From contig NZ_JBISBV010000001.1 in NCBI RefSeq assembly GCF_046592965.1, forward strand, positions 1 through 64,000: a stretch of DNA of 64,000 bases, in the 5' to 3' direction. The DNA comes from Marivita sp046592965 (lineage in GTDB: Bacteria > Pseudomonadota > Alphaproteobacteria > Rhodobacterales > Rhodobacteraceae). The translations under genes were made by a program, and so were the position numbers. Of the stretch, positions 42,521 to 51,804 are shown one piece after another. Numbering within the stretch: the stretch's first letter is position 1; every line of letters starts with the position of its first letter. A model generated the notes under the pieces. That model was not told where the DNA came from. It ran no database searches and saw nothing but the letters and a program-made list of their open reading frames with translations.

Positions 42521-43239
42521 AGGGCGAATACCTCGGCCAGCTGCGCCATGGCCGCATCGACGCGTGCGCCGTCGCTGCCACGGATCACCACATTCGATCC
42601 ATACGCGCCGTTGAGCTGAAACGGATACGAGCCAATGGACAGGTCGGGAAACGCTTGCGCGATGACCGCCAGCGGACCGGCAATCTCGCCCTCGCCACGA
42701 TCAATACGCAACGTTTGCGACAATAGCGGCGCCCCTCCCGAAAGCGTCGGGACCACGGTCGCCACCATCGCCTGAAACACCGAAGGCACACCGGCCATGA
42801 CATAGACGTTTTCGATTGCGAACCCTGGCGCGATCGAGACCGGATTCTCGATCAGCGTCGCTCCGTCCGGAATACGCGCCATGCGTTTACGCGCGTCGTT
42901 GAACTCCATTCCTCGGCTGTCGTAATGCGCTTGCAACAACGAGCGGGCATCCTCGCGCACGTCAATCGGCACACCAAACGCCGCGGCCACGCAATCGGCG
43001 GTGATGTCGTCATGTGTCGGCCCGATGCCCCCGGATGTCACGACACTGTCATAACTGGCGCGCAGCGCGTTGAGCGCGCCGACAATGGCATCTCGGTCAT
43101 CGCTGACAACCCGAACTTCACGCAGGTCAATCCCCACCTTGGTCAATTCCTGCGCCAAATAATGCATGTTCGCATCGCGCGTTCGTCCCGAAAGGATTTC
43201 GTCTCCGATCACCAGCATGGCGGCTGTTGGATTGGGCAT
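42517..43239 (-). CDS. CinA-type molybdopterin-binding domain protein
   Basis: A 240-residue protein of the MoaB/MogA/CinA-N domain. MLVIGDEILSGRTRDANMHYLAQ (about 8-30) and TSGGIGPTHDDIT (about 69-81) are the conserved motifs. It lacks the C-terminal nicotinamide-mononucleotide deamidase domain of full CinA, as in the stand-alone group labelled competence/damage-inducible protein A. ATG 43239 (MPNPTAAMLVIGD) is used. It is the first gene of the operon and is divergent from sfsA, with 46 bases between starts. Confidence 0.9.
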   Translation of the reverse strand: MPNPTAAMLVIGDEILSGRTRDANMHYLAQELTKVGIDLREVRVVSDDRDAIVGALNALRASYDSVVTSGGIGPTHDDITADCVAAAFGVPIDVREDARSLLQAHYDSRGMEFNDARKRMARIPDGATLIENPVSIAPGFAIENVYVMAGVPSVFQAMVATVVPTLSGGAPLLSQTLRIDRGEGEIAGPLAVIAQAFPDLSIGSYPFQLNGAYGSNVVIRGSDGARVDAAMAQLAEVFAL

Positions 43240-43285
43240 AAACTGCCTCCTTGATCCCTTGATTTCACAGGTATAGGCGGGGCTC

Positions 43286-44002
43286 ATGCGCTTTCAAACC
43301 CCTCTTGTGCCGGGCATTTTGATCCGGCGATACAAACGGTTTCTGGCCGATGTGACCTTGGCAGACGGGCGCGAGGTCACGGCGCATTGCGCCAACCCCG
43401 GCTCCATGATGGGGCTGGCCGATCCGGGAACGCGCATATGGCTCGAGCCGAATGACGATCCGAAGAAGAAACTGAAATTCGGGTGGCGTCTGGTTGAACA
43501 TGGCAATGGACATTTCACCGGCGTGGATACGGGCGTTCCCAACCGAATGCTGCGCGCCGCGCTGGAGGCGCGCGAGGTGCAGGGGCTTGACGATTTCGAT
43601 ACGTTGCGTGCCGAGGTTCCGTATGGCGAAAACAGCCGGATTGATTTCCTACTCTCTCAGGATGCGGGGCGCGACACATATGTCGAGGTCAAATCGGTCA
43701 CGCTTTCGCGCCGCGAGGGGCTCGCCGAGTTTCCCGACAGTGTTACGAAACGCGGCACCAAACACCTGATGGAATTGTCCGAAATGGTGCGTGCTGGCCA
43801 TCGTGGGGTGATGCTTTACCTTGTTCAGCGCACCGATTGTGAAAATATGACGCTCGCCGCAGATATCGACCCGACATATGCACAAGCCTGGGCCGCTGCC
43901 ACCACGGCTGGAGTTGAAACACGCGTGTTTGATTGCCGTATCACACCCGAGGGGGTCACCTTGGGCAAACCAGTGAAGATGAAAGACACCGATTTGACCT
44001 GA
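43286..44002 (+). CDS. sfsA: DNA/RNA nuclease SfsA
   Basis: A 238-residue SfsA family protein. Characteristic segments are LIRRYKRFLADV, CANPGSMMGLADPG, PYGENSRIDFLL and YVEVKSVTLSRREGLAEFPD, the last carrying the ExK part of a PD-(D/E)XK nuclease core. It was first named sugar fermentation stimulation protein; nuclease activity is known for some members. GCGGGGCTC precedes the ATG. It is followed 67 bases later by map. Confidence 0.95.
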   Translation: MRFQTPLVPGILIRRYKRFLADVTLADGREVTAHCANPGSMMGLADPGTRIWLEPNDDPKKKLKFGWRLVEHGNGHFTGVDTGVPNRMLRAALEAREVQGLDDFDTLRAEVPYGENSRIDFLLSQDAGRDTYVEVKSVTLSRREGLAEFPDSVTKRGTKHLMELSEMVRAGHRGVMLYLVQRTDCENMTLAADIDPTYAQAWAAATTAGVETRVFDCRITPEGVTLGKPVKMKDTDLT

Positions 44003-44069
44003 TACCGCGCCTCTGGCAATGGGGCGCTTACGGGTTTAAAATATCGCAACCATTTTGGGAGACGCATCC

Positions 44070-44885
44070 GTGAACAATGACGCTGGCAATCGCTTGACCC
44101 GTGAAGGCATCCGCATTCACAGCCCGTCTGACTTTGCCGGAATGCGCAAGGCCGGCGCGCTTGCCGCCCGGATACTCGACGATGTGGCCGACCATGTTTT
44201 TGTCGGTCAAACCACCGGAGCATTAGACGATTTCATCCGCACCAGCGTGGAAAACGCGGGCGCGAAATCGGCGACGATTGGGTACAAGGGATATCAGCAC
44301 GCAAGTTGCATCAGCGTGAACCATGTGATATGCCACGGCATTCCCGGTGACAAGAAGCTCAAGGACGGCGATATTCTCAACATCGACGTGACCGTTATTG
44401 TCGATGGTTGGTTCGGTGATACAAGCCGCATGTACGTTGCCGGAAAGCTGAGCCGCAAGGCAGAGCGGTTGGTTCAGGTCACTCATGACGCCCTGTTCAA
44501 GGGGATCGAGGCCGCAAAGCCGGGAAACACGTTCGGCGATATCGGACATGCTATCCAGACCTTTGTCGAAGCCCACCGCATGTCTGTGGTGCGCGATTTC
44601 TGTGGCCACGGGTTAGGGCGCGTGTTTCATGCGCCGCCCAACGTACTGCATTACGGGCGCGCCGGCACCGGACCCCGACTGGAAGAAGGCATGTTCTTCA
44701 CCATCGAGCCGATGGTGAACCTCGGCCGTCCTGAAACCAAGGTTCTTGCCGATGATTGGACCGCGGTGACCCGCGATAAATCCCTCTCGGCCCAATTCGA
44801 ACATTCCATCGGAATCACGTCAGACGGATGCGAGGTGTTTACGCCCTCTCCCGGCGGTCGGTTTCATCCAACTTACGAATCCTGA
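44070..44885 (+). CDS. map: Type I methionine aminopeptidase
   Basis: A 271-residue metalloenzyme that removes the initiator methionine. Metal ligands are visible: D in LNIDVTVIVDGWFGDTSR (two aspartates), H in DFCGHGLGRVFH, E in MFFTIEPMVN and E in QFEHSIGIT. The substrate histidine is in INHVICHGIP-like SVNHVICHGIP. The start is taken as GTG 44070 with GGGAG 8 bases upstream; TTG 44055 is an alternative. Confidence 0.95.
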   Translation: MNNDAGNRLTREGIRIHSPSDFAGMRKAGALAARILDDVADHVFVGQTTGALDDFIRTSVENAGAKSATIGYKGYQHASCISVNHVICHGIPGDKKLKDGDILNIDVTVIVDGWFGDTSRMYVAGKLSRKAERLVQVTHDALFKGIEAAKPGNTFGDIGHAIQTFVEAHRMSVVRDFCGHGLGRVFHAPPNVLHYGRAGTGPRLEEGMFFTIEPMVNLGRPETKVLADDWTAVTRDKSLSAQFEHSIGITSDGCEVFTPSPGGRFHPTYES

Positions 44886-44896
44886 CCGGCGTTCAA

Positions 44897-45574
44897 ATGG
44901 TCGACGCCCTTCCGACGCGCATCCTGTCCATAGGGTCAAGCTGCATCAACCGGTTCCAGTTCGAGCATTTCATGACGCGGCACCCCGCCACGGCACCGTC
45001 GTTCGTCAGAGGTTTGTTCGACTGGAATATCGCGTCTCTCGATGCGACGCTCAACATAATGCGGCTGGCGACCGAAGGCGCTCTGGAAGAGATTCTGGCC
45101 GATCCAGACCGGTATTACGTCGGATGGGACGCGCTGATTTTGAACACCGGTCTGCCGGGGTTTTCGTTTTTTCACGAAACGGACCCCGCAATCACCCTGA
45201 AACATGCCGCGCGACGCAGTGCCTTCTTGGGCAAGGTTGCACATCTTTCCGCGCCGTTCACGTTTGCGGTAAGCGCGGCACACACCCATCTGGTGTGGTC
45301 CAACGTGCAACCCAACTTGCCGGATACGGTCGAAAATGTTTTCCCTTGGGAAGCGTTTCGCCTGACCAGAGAGCGCTACACGCTCGCCCGCAAACTCGGC
45401 CGACAAATCTTTGGGCAACAGACAACCTTTTCCTTCATCACGACGCGCGAAGATGTCGAAATGGCGGTTACCGAGCACGCCGATGTTCACGTCTTGGATA
45501 TACGCCGCGATGAAACCTATGAGGGTCCGCCCCTGCTTTATGAAGAGATGTTGAATGGCATTCTGCGACCCTAA
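44897..45574 (+). CDS. DUF1796-like putative cysteine peptidase
   Basis: A 225-residue protein resembling the DUF1796 family of putative papain-like cysteine peptidases. ILSIGSSCINRFQFEHF near the start carries the conserved serine/cysteine stretch; SFVRGLFDWNIASLDATL has the family's FDW motif. A histidine-rich middle (SAAHTHLVWSN) could supply the catalytic histidine. No signal peptide is visible. ATG 44897 lies 11 bases after map, so it is probably co-transcribed. The role is unknown. Confidence 0.7.
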   Translation: MVDALPTRILSIGSSCINRFQFEHFMTRHPATAPSFVRGLFDWNIASLDATLNIMRLATEGALEEILADPDRYYVGWDALILNTGLPGFSFFHETDPAITLKHAARRSAFLGKVAHLSAPFTFAVSAAHTHLVWSNVQPNLPDTVENVFPWEAFRLTRERYTLARKLGRQIFGQQTTFSFITTREDVEMAVTEHADVHVLDIRRDETYEGPPLLYEEMLNGILRP

Positions 45575-45661
45575 ACTCCGGCGCGCTCTGCGGGTGGGGT
45601 CGTTTGTCGCTTTCCCTGACCGTCGCGCACCGCTAAACCGTGGTCCACAGCGGAGGCACAG

Positions 45662-46747
45662 ATGACAAAGATAACACCTCAACCCGGCATCATGGACATC
45701 GCTTTGTATGTTGGCGGCATCTCCCATGTCGACGGTGTGTCCAATGTGGTGAAGCTCAGTTCGAACGAGAACCCCTTCGGCCCCTGCCCTGCCGCGCAAG
45801 AAGCGGTGCGCCGGTCGGTACTGGAACTGCATCGTTATCCCTCGACCGACCACGCCGGACTCCGCAACGCCATTGCGGACGTGCACGGCCTCAATGCCGA
45901 CCAGATCATCTGCGGTGTCGGCTCAGACGAGATCCTGACGTTTCTCTGCCAGGCCTATGCCGGACCGGGCGATGAGGTGATCCACACCGAGCACGGCTTT
46001 GCGCTCTACAAGATTTGCGCTCTTGCCTCCGGCGCAACGCCTGTCGAAGTGCCCGAGCATGAACGTGTGACGGATGTCGATGCGATCCTGTCGGCCTGCA
46101 ATGACAAAACGCGGATTGTCTTTATCGCCAATCCCAACAATCCGACCGGCACGATGATCGGCTTGGCAGAGATCGAAAGATTGGCGGAAAACCTGCCGGC
46201 GCAAGCTCTTTTGGTTCTCGACGGTGCGTATGCCGAGTTTGTCGAGGGCTATGACGGCGGCGCGGCACTGGTGGAAACGCGCGACAACGTCGTGATGACG
46301 CGAACGTTCTCCAAGATCTACGGTCTGGGCGGTCTCCGGATCGGGTGGGGCTACGCTCCGAAGGCCGTGATCGACGTGCTTAACCGCATCCGCGGCCCGT
46401 TCAACCTGTCAGGAACTGCCCTTGCCGCCGCCGAGGTCGCAGTGCGCGATACAGCATATATCGAAAAGTGCCGTTTGGAGAACACACGCTGGCGCAGTTG
46501 GCTTGCCGAAGCACTGGCCGAGCATGGTGTTCCGTCCGACACGTCGATGGCAAACTTCATTCTGGCCCGCTTCAGCGATGCCGCCGAAGCCGACGCGTGC
46601 AATGAATACCTGCAAAAGCAGGGGCTTATCGTTCGCCAAGTCGGATCGTACAATCTACCTCACGCGCTTCGCATCACTGTCGGTGACGAGGCCAGTTGCC
46701 GCCGGGTGGCGCACGCAATCGGGCAATTCAAGGCAGGTGCGCGATGA
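45662..46747 (+). CDS. hisC: Histidinol-phosphate aminotransferase
   Basis: A 361-residue PLP-dependent aminotransferase. KLSSNENPFGPCPAA near residue 27, NPNNPTGTMIG near 155, and the PLP-lysine in RTFSKIYGLGGLRIGW near 220 are all typical of HisC. It makes histidinol phosphate and commonly also acts on aromatic precursors. The final codon pair overlaps the tyrA start by 4 bases. The pairing with tyrA suggests a role in tyrosine and phenylalanine synthesis as well. Confidence 0.95.
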   Translation: MTKITPQPGIMDIALYVGGISHVDGVSNVVKLSSNENPFGPCPAAQEAVRRSVLELHRYPSTDHAGLRNAIADVHGLNADQIICGVGSDEILTFLCQAYAGPGDEVIHTEHGFALYKICALASGATPVEVPEHERVTDVDAILSACNDKTRIVFIANPNNPTGTMIGLAEIERLAENLPAQALLVLDGAYAEFVEGYDGGAALVETRDNVVMTRTFSKIYGLGGLRIGWGYAPKAVIDVLNRIRGPFNLSGTALAAAEVAVRDTAYIEKCRLENTRWRSWLAEALAEHGVPSDTSMANFILARFSDAAEADACNEYLQKQGLIVRQVGSYNLPHALRITVGDEASCRRVAHAIGQFKAGAR

Positions 46748-47655
46748 CCCAGACCTATGAGCGCGTCGCTCTGATCGGCTTGGGATTGATCGCATCTTCG
46801 ATGTTCTGGGCGATGAAACGCGCGGGCGCGGCGCGCCATGTCACCGGCTATGCGCGCAGTTCCGAAACCCGCGATACCGCGCGGCGCATCGGCCTGTGTG
46901 ACCAGATCTGCGACACTGCAATCGAGGCGGTCAAAGACGCCGATCTCGTCGTTCTTGCCGTGCCGGTCGGCGTTATGGGGCACGTCGCGGCAGAGATCGG
47001 GCCTCACCTCAAACCCGGAGCGACGATCACCGATGTGGGATCGGTCAAGCGCCAGGTGATCGACGACGTGTCGCCGCATGTTCCTGAAACCGTTCACTTT
47101 GTTCCCGCACACCCGTTGGCCGGAACCGAACATTCCGGCCCCGAATCGGGGTTCGCCACGCTGTTTGACAACCGCTGGTGCCTGATTGTGCCGTCCGAAA
47201 ATAGCGACACGCGCGCGGTCGAAACGCTCGAAGCATTCTGGCGGGCGCTCGGCTCGAATGTGGACGTGATGGACCCGGATCACCACGACCTTGTCCTTGC
47301 CGTGACGTCGCATTGCCCGCACCTGATCGCCTATACGATGGTCGGAGTGGCCGATGATCTACGGCGTGTCACCGACAGCGAAGTCATCAAGTATTCGGCT
47401 GCGGGTTTTCGCGACTTCACGCGCATCGCGGCCTCGGACCCCACAATGTGGCGAGACGTTTTCTTGATGAACAAAGACGCAACGCTGGAAATCCTCGGAC
47501 GCTTCACCGAGGAATTGTTCGCGTTGCAACGCGCCATCCGACAAGGGGACGGTGATCTGCTGCACGATTATTTCACCCGAACGCGCGCAATCCGGCGCGG
47601 GATCATCGAAGCTGGACAGGACACGGCGGCGGCGGATTTCGGACGGTCCAGATAG
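46744..47655 (+). CDS. tyrA: Prephenate/arogenate dehydrogenase
   Basis: A 303-residue NAD(P)-dependent dehydrogenase of tyrosine synthesis. The Rossmann motif is VALIGLGLIASSMF (about 8-21); HFVPAHPLAGTEHSGPESG holds the catalytic histidine, and SHCPHLIAYTMV is also conserved. It lacks chorismate mutase and ACT domains. ATG 46744 overlaps the hisC stop (ATGA), so the two are translationally coupled. The extensin-like gene follows after 8 bases. Confidence 0.94.
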   Translation: MTQTYERVALIGLGLIASSMFWAMKRAGAARHVTGYARSSETRDTARRIGLCDQICDTAIEAVKDADLVVLAVPVGVMGHVAAEIGPHLKPGATITDVGSVKRQVIDDVSPHVPETVHFVPAHPLAGTEHSGPESGFATLFDNRWCLIVPSENSDTRAVETLEAFWRALGSNVDVMDPDHHDLVLAVTSHCPHLIAYTMVGVADDLRRVTDSEVIKYSAAGFRDFTRIAASDPTMWRDVFLMNKDATLEILGRFTEELFALQRAIRQGDGDLLHDYFTRTRAIRRGIIEAGQDTAAADFGRSR

Positions 47656-47663
47656 GAGGCGGA

Positions 47664-48497
47664 ATGCGATTATTCAGTAGTTTGGTGAGCGCTTGCATGT
47701 TGATCGCGGGGGTTGCCATTGCTTCGCCCGACACCTCCTTGCGCCCCCTCGCCCGGCCGGAAGTGCTGGAAACAGCCTTGGCCAGCCAACTTGCCCGCCA
47801 GTTCCAGCGCGAGAGCTATCCAGATCACAATAGCATCCCCTTAGTGGCCAGTACCGCACATCATCGCGCTTTTGCAGCATTCTCACCGCAAGCGACCGGT
47901 CTTTCCCTTCGTCCTTTCGTGCGCCCAGATGCCATCGTCAAAAAGGCGATGGCCCAACGCCAGATGCGCGCCAAGGGTGCCGTTTGCGGCGATCCTGCCA
48001 TTCAGGGAGAGACAGTCGGTCTTGTTCCGGGACGGATATCGGGGTGCGGCGTGAATCAGGGCGTTCGCGTGCGGTCTGTGTCGGGAGTGAGCTTGAGCCA
48101 ACAGGCGGTTATGGATTGCGCGACCGCACAGGCTCTCAAACGCTGGGTCGACACGGGCATGAAACCCGCGGTCGGCACGTATGGTGGAGGCATCACGCAA
48201 ATCAGGGTCGCCGCGCATTACTCTTGCCGGACCCGGAACAACCAGCGCGGGGAAAAAATAAGTGAACATGGCAAGGGGCGGGCGATCGACATCGCGGGTT
48301 TCCGTTTGCAAGACGGGCGCAGTGTGTCGTTGCTGGACGGGTGGGGCGAAACGGGCACCGGTGCGATTTTGAAGAAGATGCATCGCAGCGCCTGCGGAAT
48401 CTTTGGGACCGTTCTGGGCCCGGCCGCAAACAAGTTTCACCGCGATCATTTCCATTTCGACACTGCGCGATATCGAAGCGGCTCATATTGCCGCTAG
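47664..48497 (+). CDS. Extensin-like family exported protein
   Basis: A 277-residue protein with a signal peptide (1-20, ending AGVAIA). Its C-terminal 170 residues match the extensin-like C-terminal domain: CGVNQGVRVRSVSGVSL, the HYSCRTRNN...EHGKGRAIDIAGFRL segment, and FHRDHFHFDTA, whose histidines and aspartate resemble a zinc carboxypeptidase site. The N-terminal part carries two LRPxxRP motifs (LRPLARP near 27, LRPFVRP near 83). A cell-wall role is inferred. It follows tyrA by 8 bases and converges on fliP with a 2-base gap. Confidence 0.85.
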   Translation: MRLFSSLVSACMLIAGVAIASPDTSLRPLARPEVLETALASQLARQFQRESYPDHNSIPLVASTAHHRAFAAFSPQATGLSLRPFVRPDAIVKKAMAQRQMRAKGAVCGDPAIQGETVGLVPGRISGCGVNQGVRVRSVSGVSLSQQAVMDCATAQALKRWVDTGMKPAVGTYGGGITQIRVAAHYSCRTRNNQRGEKISEHGKGRAIDIAGFRLQDGRSVSLLDGWGETGTGAILKKMHRSACGIFGTVLGPAANKFHRDHFHFDTARYRSGSYCR

Positions 48498-48499
48498 CG

Positions 48500-49228
48500 T
48501 CATTGGTAAGACCGGACCAGGCTTTCCGCCACCAATGACCACCCGTTCGCCACGACGAAAAACGCGAGCTTGAACGGTAGCGATACGATCGCCGGCGGCA
48601 CCATCATCATTCCCATCGACATCAGTACAGCTGCGACAACCAAATCGATAACCAGAAATGGCATAAAGATCAAAAACCCAACCTGAAATGCGCGCGCGAG
48701 TTCCGAGAGTAAAAATGTCGAGATCAGGATTGAAATCGGTGTATCGGCGTTGGGCTCGGTCAGTTCGAGATCAGATCGTATGCGCGCCATGGTCGCGAAC
48801 GTATCGGGATCGACCTGTGCTGCCATGAACGCCCGAAACGGTTCAAAACCGCGCCGAAATCCTTCCTCCGCTTCAATCTGCTCATCAAGCAACGGCTGAA
48901 CGCCCTGCTCCCACGATTGCAGAAGAACTGGCTCCATAACGAAGAATGTCAGGAACAGCGCGATACTGACGATCAGCATGTTCGGTGGTGATTGCTGCAA
49001 CCCGATGGATTGGCGCAAAATGGACAAGACCGTCAAAATGAACGGGAAGCACGTGACTGTCACGACGATCCCCGGCGCGACACTCAAGACCGTGATCAAG
49101 GCAATCAATTGCAGCGTCGTGCCAGCCACCGACCCGCCACTGCCAAAATCGAGCGATATACTTTGGGCGAAGGCCGGACCAGCCGATAAAAGGCACAGAC
49201 ACAGTGCCGTCGATACCGCCCTTGTCAT
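48500..49228 (-). CDS. fliP: Flagellar export gate protein FliP
   Basis: A 242-residue inner-membrane protein of the flagellar type III secretion gate. A signal peptide (1-21) precedes four hydrophobic segments. PFILTVLSILRQSIGLQQSPPN and FLIFMPFLVIDLVVAAVLMSMGMMMVPP are conserved blocks. It begins 3 bases after fliN and is the last gene of the minus-strand series fliF-fliH-fliN-fliP. No fliO is present between fliN and fliP. Confidence 0.95.
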   Translation of the reverse strand: MTRAVSTALCLCLLSAGPAFAQSISLDFGSGGSVAGTTLQLIALITVLSVAPGIVVTVTCFPFILTVLSILRQSIGLQQSPPNMLIVSIALFLTFFVMEPVLLQSWEQGVQPLLDEQIEAEEGFRRGFEPFRAFMAAQVDPDTFATMARIRSDLELTEPNADTPISILISTFLLSELARAFQVGFLIFMPFLVIDLVVAAVLMSMGMMMVPPAIVSLPFKLAFFVVANGWSLVAESLVRSYQ

Positions 49229-49231
49229 GGC

Positions 49232-49528
49232 CTAGTCACGCGCTTTGCCGAAATCGTTAACTTCAAGCAAACGCACGGAAATCTGGCCCTGCTTTTCTCC
49301 GGCACCGGCGATTTCAAGAACGCCCGTGCCGATCAACCGATCCCCGACATAAAGGTCCACCGGATCCTCGACACGCTTATCCAGTACAAGGATCGAGCCC
49401 TCTTCCAATTGCAGCAAGTCTCTGACCAATGGCCGGGCACGGCCTACAGACACCGTTATCTCGATCGGCACCGTCGTGAATGCCGCATCGGACCGCTGCT
49501 TTTCGAGCAAGTCGCTTGATTTATCCAT
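49232..49528 (-). CDS. fliN: Flagellar motor switch protein FliN
   Basis: A 98-residue FliN with a single SpoA/surface-presentation domain (about 20-95). TVPIEITVSVGRARPLVRDLLQLEEGS and VDLYVGDRLIGTGVLEI are the family motifs. It is a C-ring component that binds CheY-P and FliH. Its start overlaps the end of the FliH-like gene by 8 bases. Confidence 0.93.
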   Translation of the reverse strand: MDKSSDLLEKQRSDAAFTTVPIEITVSVGRARPLVRDLLQLEEGSILVLDKRVEDPVDLYVGDRLIGTGVLEIAGAGEKQGQISVRLLEVNDFGKARD

Positions 49529-50123
49529 GCGAACGAACCTCCGTTTCCTTGTGTATTACGGAACTCACTGCTTGAGTGATTTCGCGCACGGCTCCAGCCA
49601 GATCGATGGAAAGCTCCTTTTCGCCCAGATGTATTTCGGCCTGACCTTCGGCGACGTTCGTCGATTCAGTCACGGTTACCGGCAAACCACCTGCCCAATC
49701 GCTGAGCAATTTCGAAACCTGTTCGCCCGAGCCGGGCGAGACAACTATCGATATCGTTGTGGTGCCTGTTTCCTTGGCCAAACTCGTCAATTTATCGCAG
49801 ATATGCGCTCCAAGCGTGTCCTTCGCGAGTGCAGGCAACATCTTCCGCATGATTTCATCAAACAGCGGCGTGAGATTGGATAGAACCTGCGCGTGCACGT
49901 CGTGATAGGTAAACGAAAGATCCTGCAAATTTTGCGAAAATGCGACAGACAACTGTTCTGCATCGTCTGACTTGGCTTTGATCGCATCGTCCCAGCCCGC
50001 TCGGTAGCCCTTGTCAAACGACTCCAACCGTTCTGTTTCCAGCATTTCATCTGAATAGGTCTCCATCGAACCTGGGTTGGTTGATGTGCCGAAATCTTCT
50101 AGATAAACGGTCATTGCGGTCAT
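49521..50123 (-). CDS. fliH: FliH-like flagellar export protein
   Basis: A 200-residue protein in the fliH position between fliF and fliN. The middle part is helical and acidic (YRAGWDDAIKAKSDDAEQL), and the C-terminal segment TISIVVSPGSGEQVSKLLSDW with EIHLGEKELSIDL fits FliH/YscL-like ATPase regulators. Sequence divergence is high, so the call rests mainly on position and domain shape. The ATG overlaps the fliF stop by 4 bases; a second in-frame ATG follows three codons later. Confidence 0.75.
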   Translation of the reverse strand: MTAMTVYLEDFGTSTNPGSMETYSDEMLETERLESFDKGYRAGWDDAIKAKSDDAEQLSVAFSQNLQDLSFTYHDVHAQVLSNLTPLFDEIMRKMLPALAKDTLGAHICDKLTSLAKETGTTTISIVVSPGSGEQVSKLLSDWAGGLPVTVTESTNVAEGQAEIHLGEKELSIDLAGAVREITQAVSSVIHKETEVRSHG

Positions 50124-51709
50124 CTTGCATCCTCCGCGTTCGGCTCATCAAGCCAGCTGCGCAAAACCTCGACGGTTTCACTGCGCCGCTCTTCAATCAG
50201 GGATTTCAAACGAGACACCGCATCCTCAGCTGACGATCCATCCTCTCCGGACTGTGCATTCCTCAACACGGGCAGCGACATGTCTCCATCCGGCTCGATG
50301 GTTCCCGTCAGAACCGGCATCGCGTCGTCAGACTGTGGTCGATCGATCGCAGACAGATTTGACGTTCGGCGCGACGAAAGGAGCAGCGGTCGAACGACGA
50401 ACAGACCCAGAACCAACGCAACCACGGCCAAAACAGCGATCTGAATCATCGACATGGCATCCAGCCGGCCAGCGAACCAAGGGGTGGGAACCGGAGAGGA
50501 ACCCAAGACTTCGCTCGCTTCGAATGACAAGGATTTGAGAGTGATGACATCGCCTCGCGCTTCGTCATATCCAACTGCCGAAGCAACTAGATCGCGCAGC
50601 GCTTCAACTTCTTCGTCGGGCATTGGAACAAAGACTTCCGCTCCTTGGTCATTGATTTCGGTCTTGCCATTCACCAATGCTGCGACGGTCAAGCGCTTGA
50701 TCGCTCCCGGAGCCTTTACGATCTCGCGGGTGGTTTGCGAAACCTCGTAATTCAGACGCTCGCGCGTCTCCGAACTTTGGCTGGTCTCTGTCTCCGATCC
50801 GTTGGCATCACCATCCGGCAAGTTTGATGCAACCGTAACATCGCCCGAACCCGCGTTTTCCGACTGATCTGAGCGTTCTTCGGTATCGGAGCTGATGACA
50901 AAGCGACTGTCGGGATCAAAACGCCGCTCTGTAATTGCCTCGCTTTCCATGACCCTATCAATACTGACTTCAACAACAGCGTTCCCACGACCAACGCGCG
51001 CTTCGATCAAACGAAGCACCTTGTCGCGCAGGGATTTCGTGCGTTCTTGGTCGTTCATCCCTGACATTGCATCGTCTTGCGATGACAAAAGTCCAGCTTG
51101 GGCATCGACAATCGCCACGTCTGTCGGCGCCAAACCAGCTACAGCCGAAGCAACCAAATGCCGGATGGCCTGTGCCTGTAACTGGTCAATTCGACCGGAC
51201 CGAGCCGTCACATGGACAGAGGCGCTCGGCGAGAGATCGCGACGGAAGGGGCTGTCGCTGCCCGTTGCGATGTGCACGCGAGCGCTGGCGACGTCCGGCG
51301 ATGACACAATCGTTCGGGCCAGTTCTCCCTCTTTCGCACGCAGATAGGCCGCGTCGAACATCTGCGAGGTCGTTCCGAACCCGGTCAGGTTGTCGAGCAG
51401 TTCATAGCCTTGACCCGAACTTGCGGGAAGACCTTCGCTGGCCAGGGTCAACCGCAATTCATCACGTTCCGCGTCGGAGACGAAGACGGAATTGCCGCGC
51501 ACTTCGAATGCCGCGCCCCTCTGCTGCAAAGCTTGAACGACTTCGCCTGCCGCAGCAGGGTCGAGCCCGGAATATAAAAGAGTCATTCTCGGCTGTGTCA
51601 CCAATTGGGACATGCCAAGAACTGCTAGAAAGATTGCGATCGTCGATCCAATGACAACCAATTTGCGTGCGGTGTTCAAACCGTTCCACACTGCCAGTAT
51701 TTGCTGCAC
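50120..51709 (-). CDS. fliF: Flagellar MS-ring protein FliF
   Basis: A 529-residue MS-ring protein. A transmembrane helix lies near residues 18-40, the ring-building YscJ-type domain contains RMTLLYSGLDPAAAGEVVQAL, and a second helix near 425-447 precedes the C-terminal FliG-binding tail. The start is taken as GTG 51709 because GGAGGG lies five bases upstream; an ATG eight codons earlier (51733) is also open but lacks this site. It is the first gene of the minus-strand series, facing fliL. Confidence 0.93.
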   Translation of the reverse strand: MQQILAVWNGLNTARKLVVIGSTIAIFLAVLGMSQLVTQPRMTLLYSGLDPAAAGEVVQALQQRGAAFEVRGNSVFVSDAERDELRLTLASEGLPASSGQGYELLDNLTGFGTTSQMFDAAYLRAKEGELARTIVSSPDVASARVHIATGSDSPFRRDLSPSASVHVTARSGRIDQLQAQAIRHLVASAVAGLAPTDVAIVDAQAGLLSSQDDAMSGMNDQERTKSLRDKVLRLIEARVGRGNAVVEVSIDRVMESEAITERRFDPDSRFVISSDTEERSDQSENAGSGDVTVASNLPDGDANGSETETSQSSETRERLNYEVSQTTREIVKAPGAIKRLTVAALVNGKTEINDQGAEVFVPMPDEEVEALRDLVASAVGYDEARGDVITLKSLSFEASEVLGSSPVPTPWFAGRLDAMSMIQIAVLAVVALVLGLFVVRPLLLSSRRTSNLSAIDRPQSDDAMPVLTGTIEPDGDMSLPVLRNAQSGEDGSSAEDAVSRLKSLIEERRSETVEVLRSWLDEPNAEDAR

Positions 51710-51771
51710 CTCTACCCTCCGACCCAAAAACATTCTGTTTCTTTGCTAAGACCCCTTATTGCCGCTTCGTG

Positions 51772-51786
51772 TTAACAATCGGTTAG
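51772..51786. promoter_or_regulatory. CtrA-like binding box between fliF and fliL
   Basis: TTAA (51772-51775), seven bases, TTAG (51783-51786) resembles the CtrA site TTAA-N7-TTAA. CtrA controls flagellar genes in roseobacters and other alphaproteobacteria. One mismatch from consensus. Confidence 0.4.
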
Positions 51787-51804
51787 TGCCTGACCGATAA
51801 AAGC

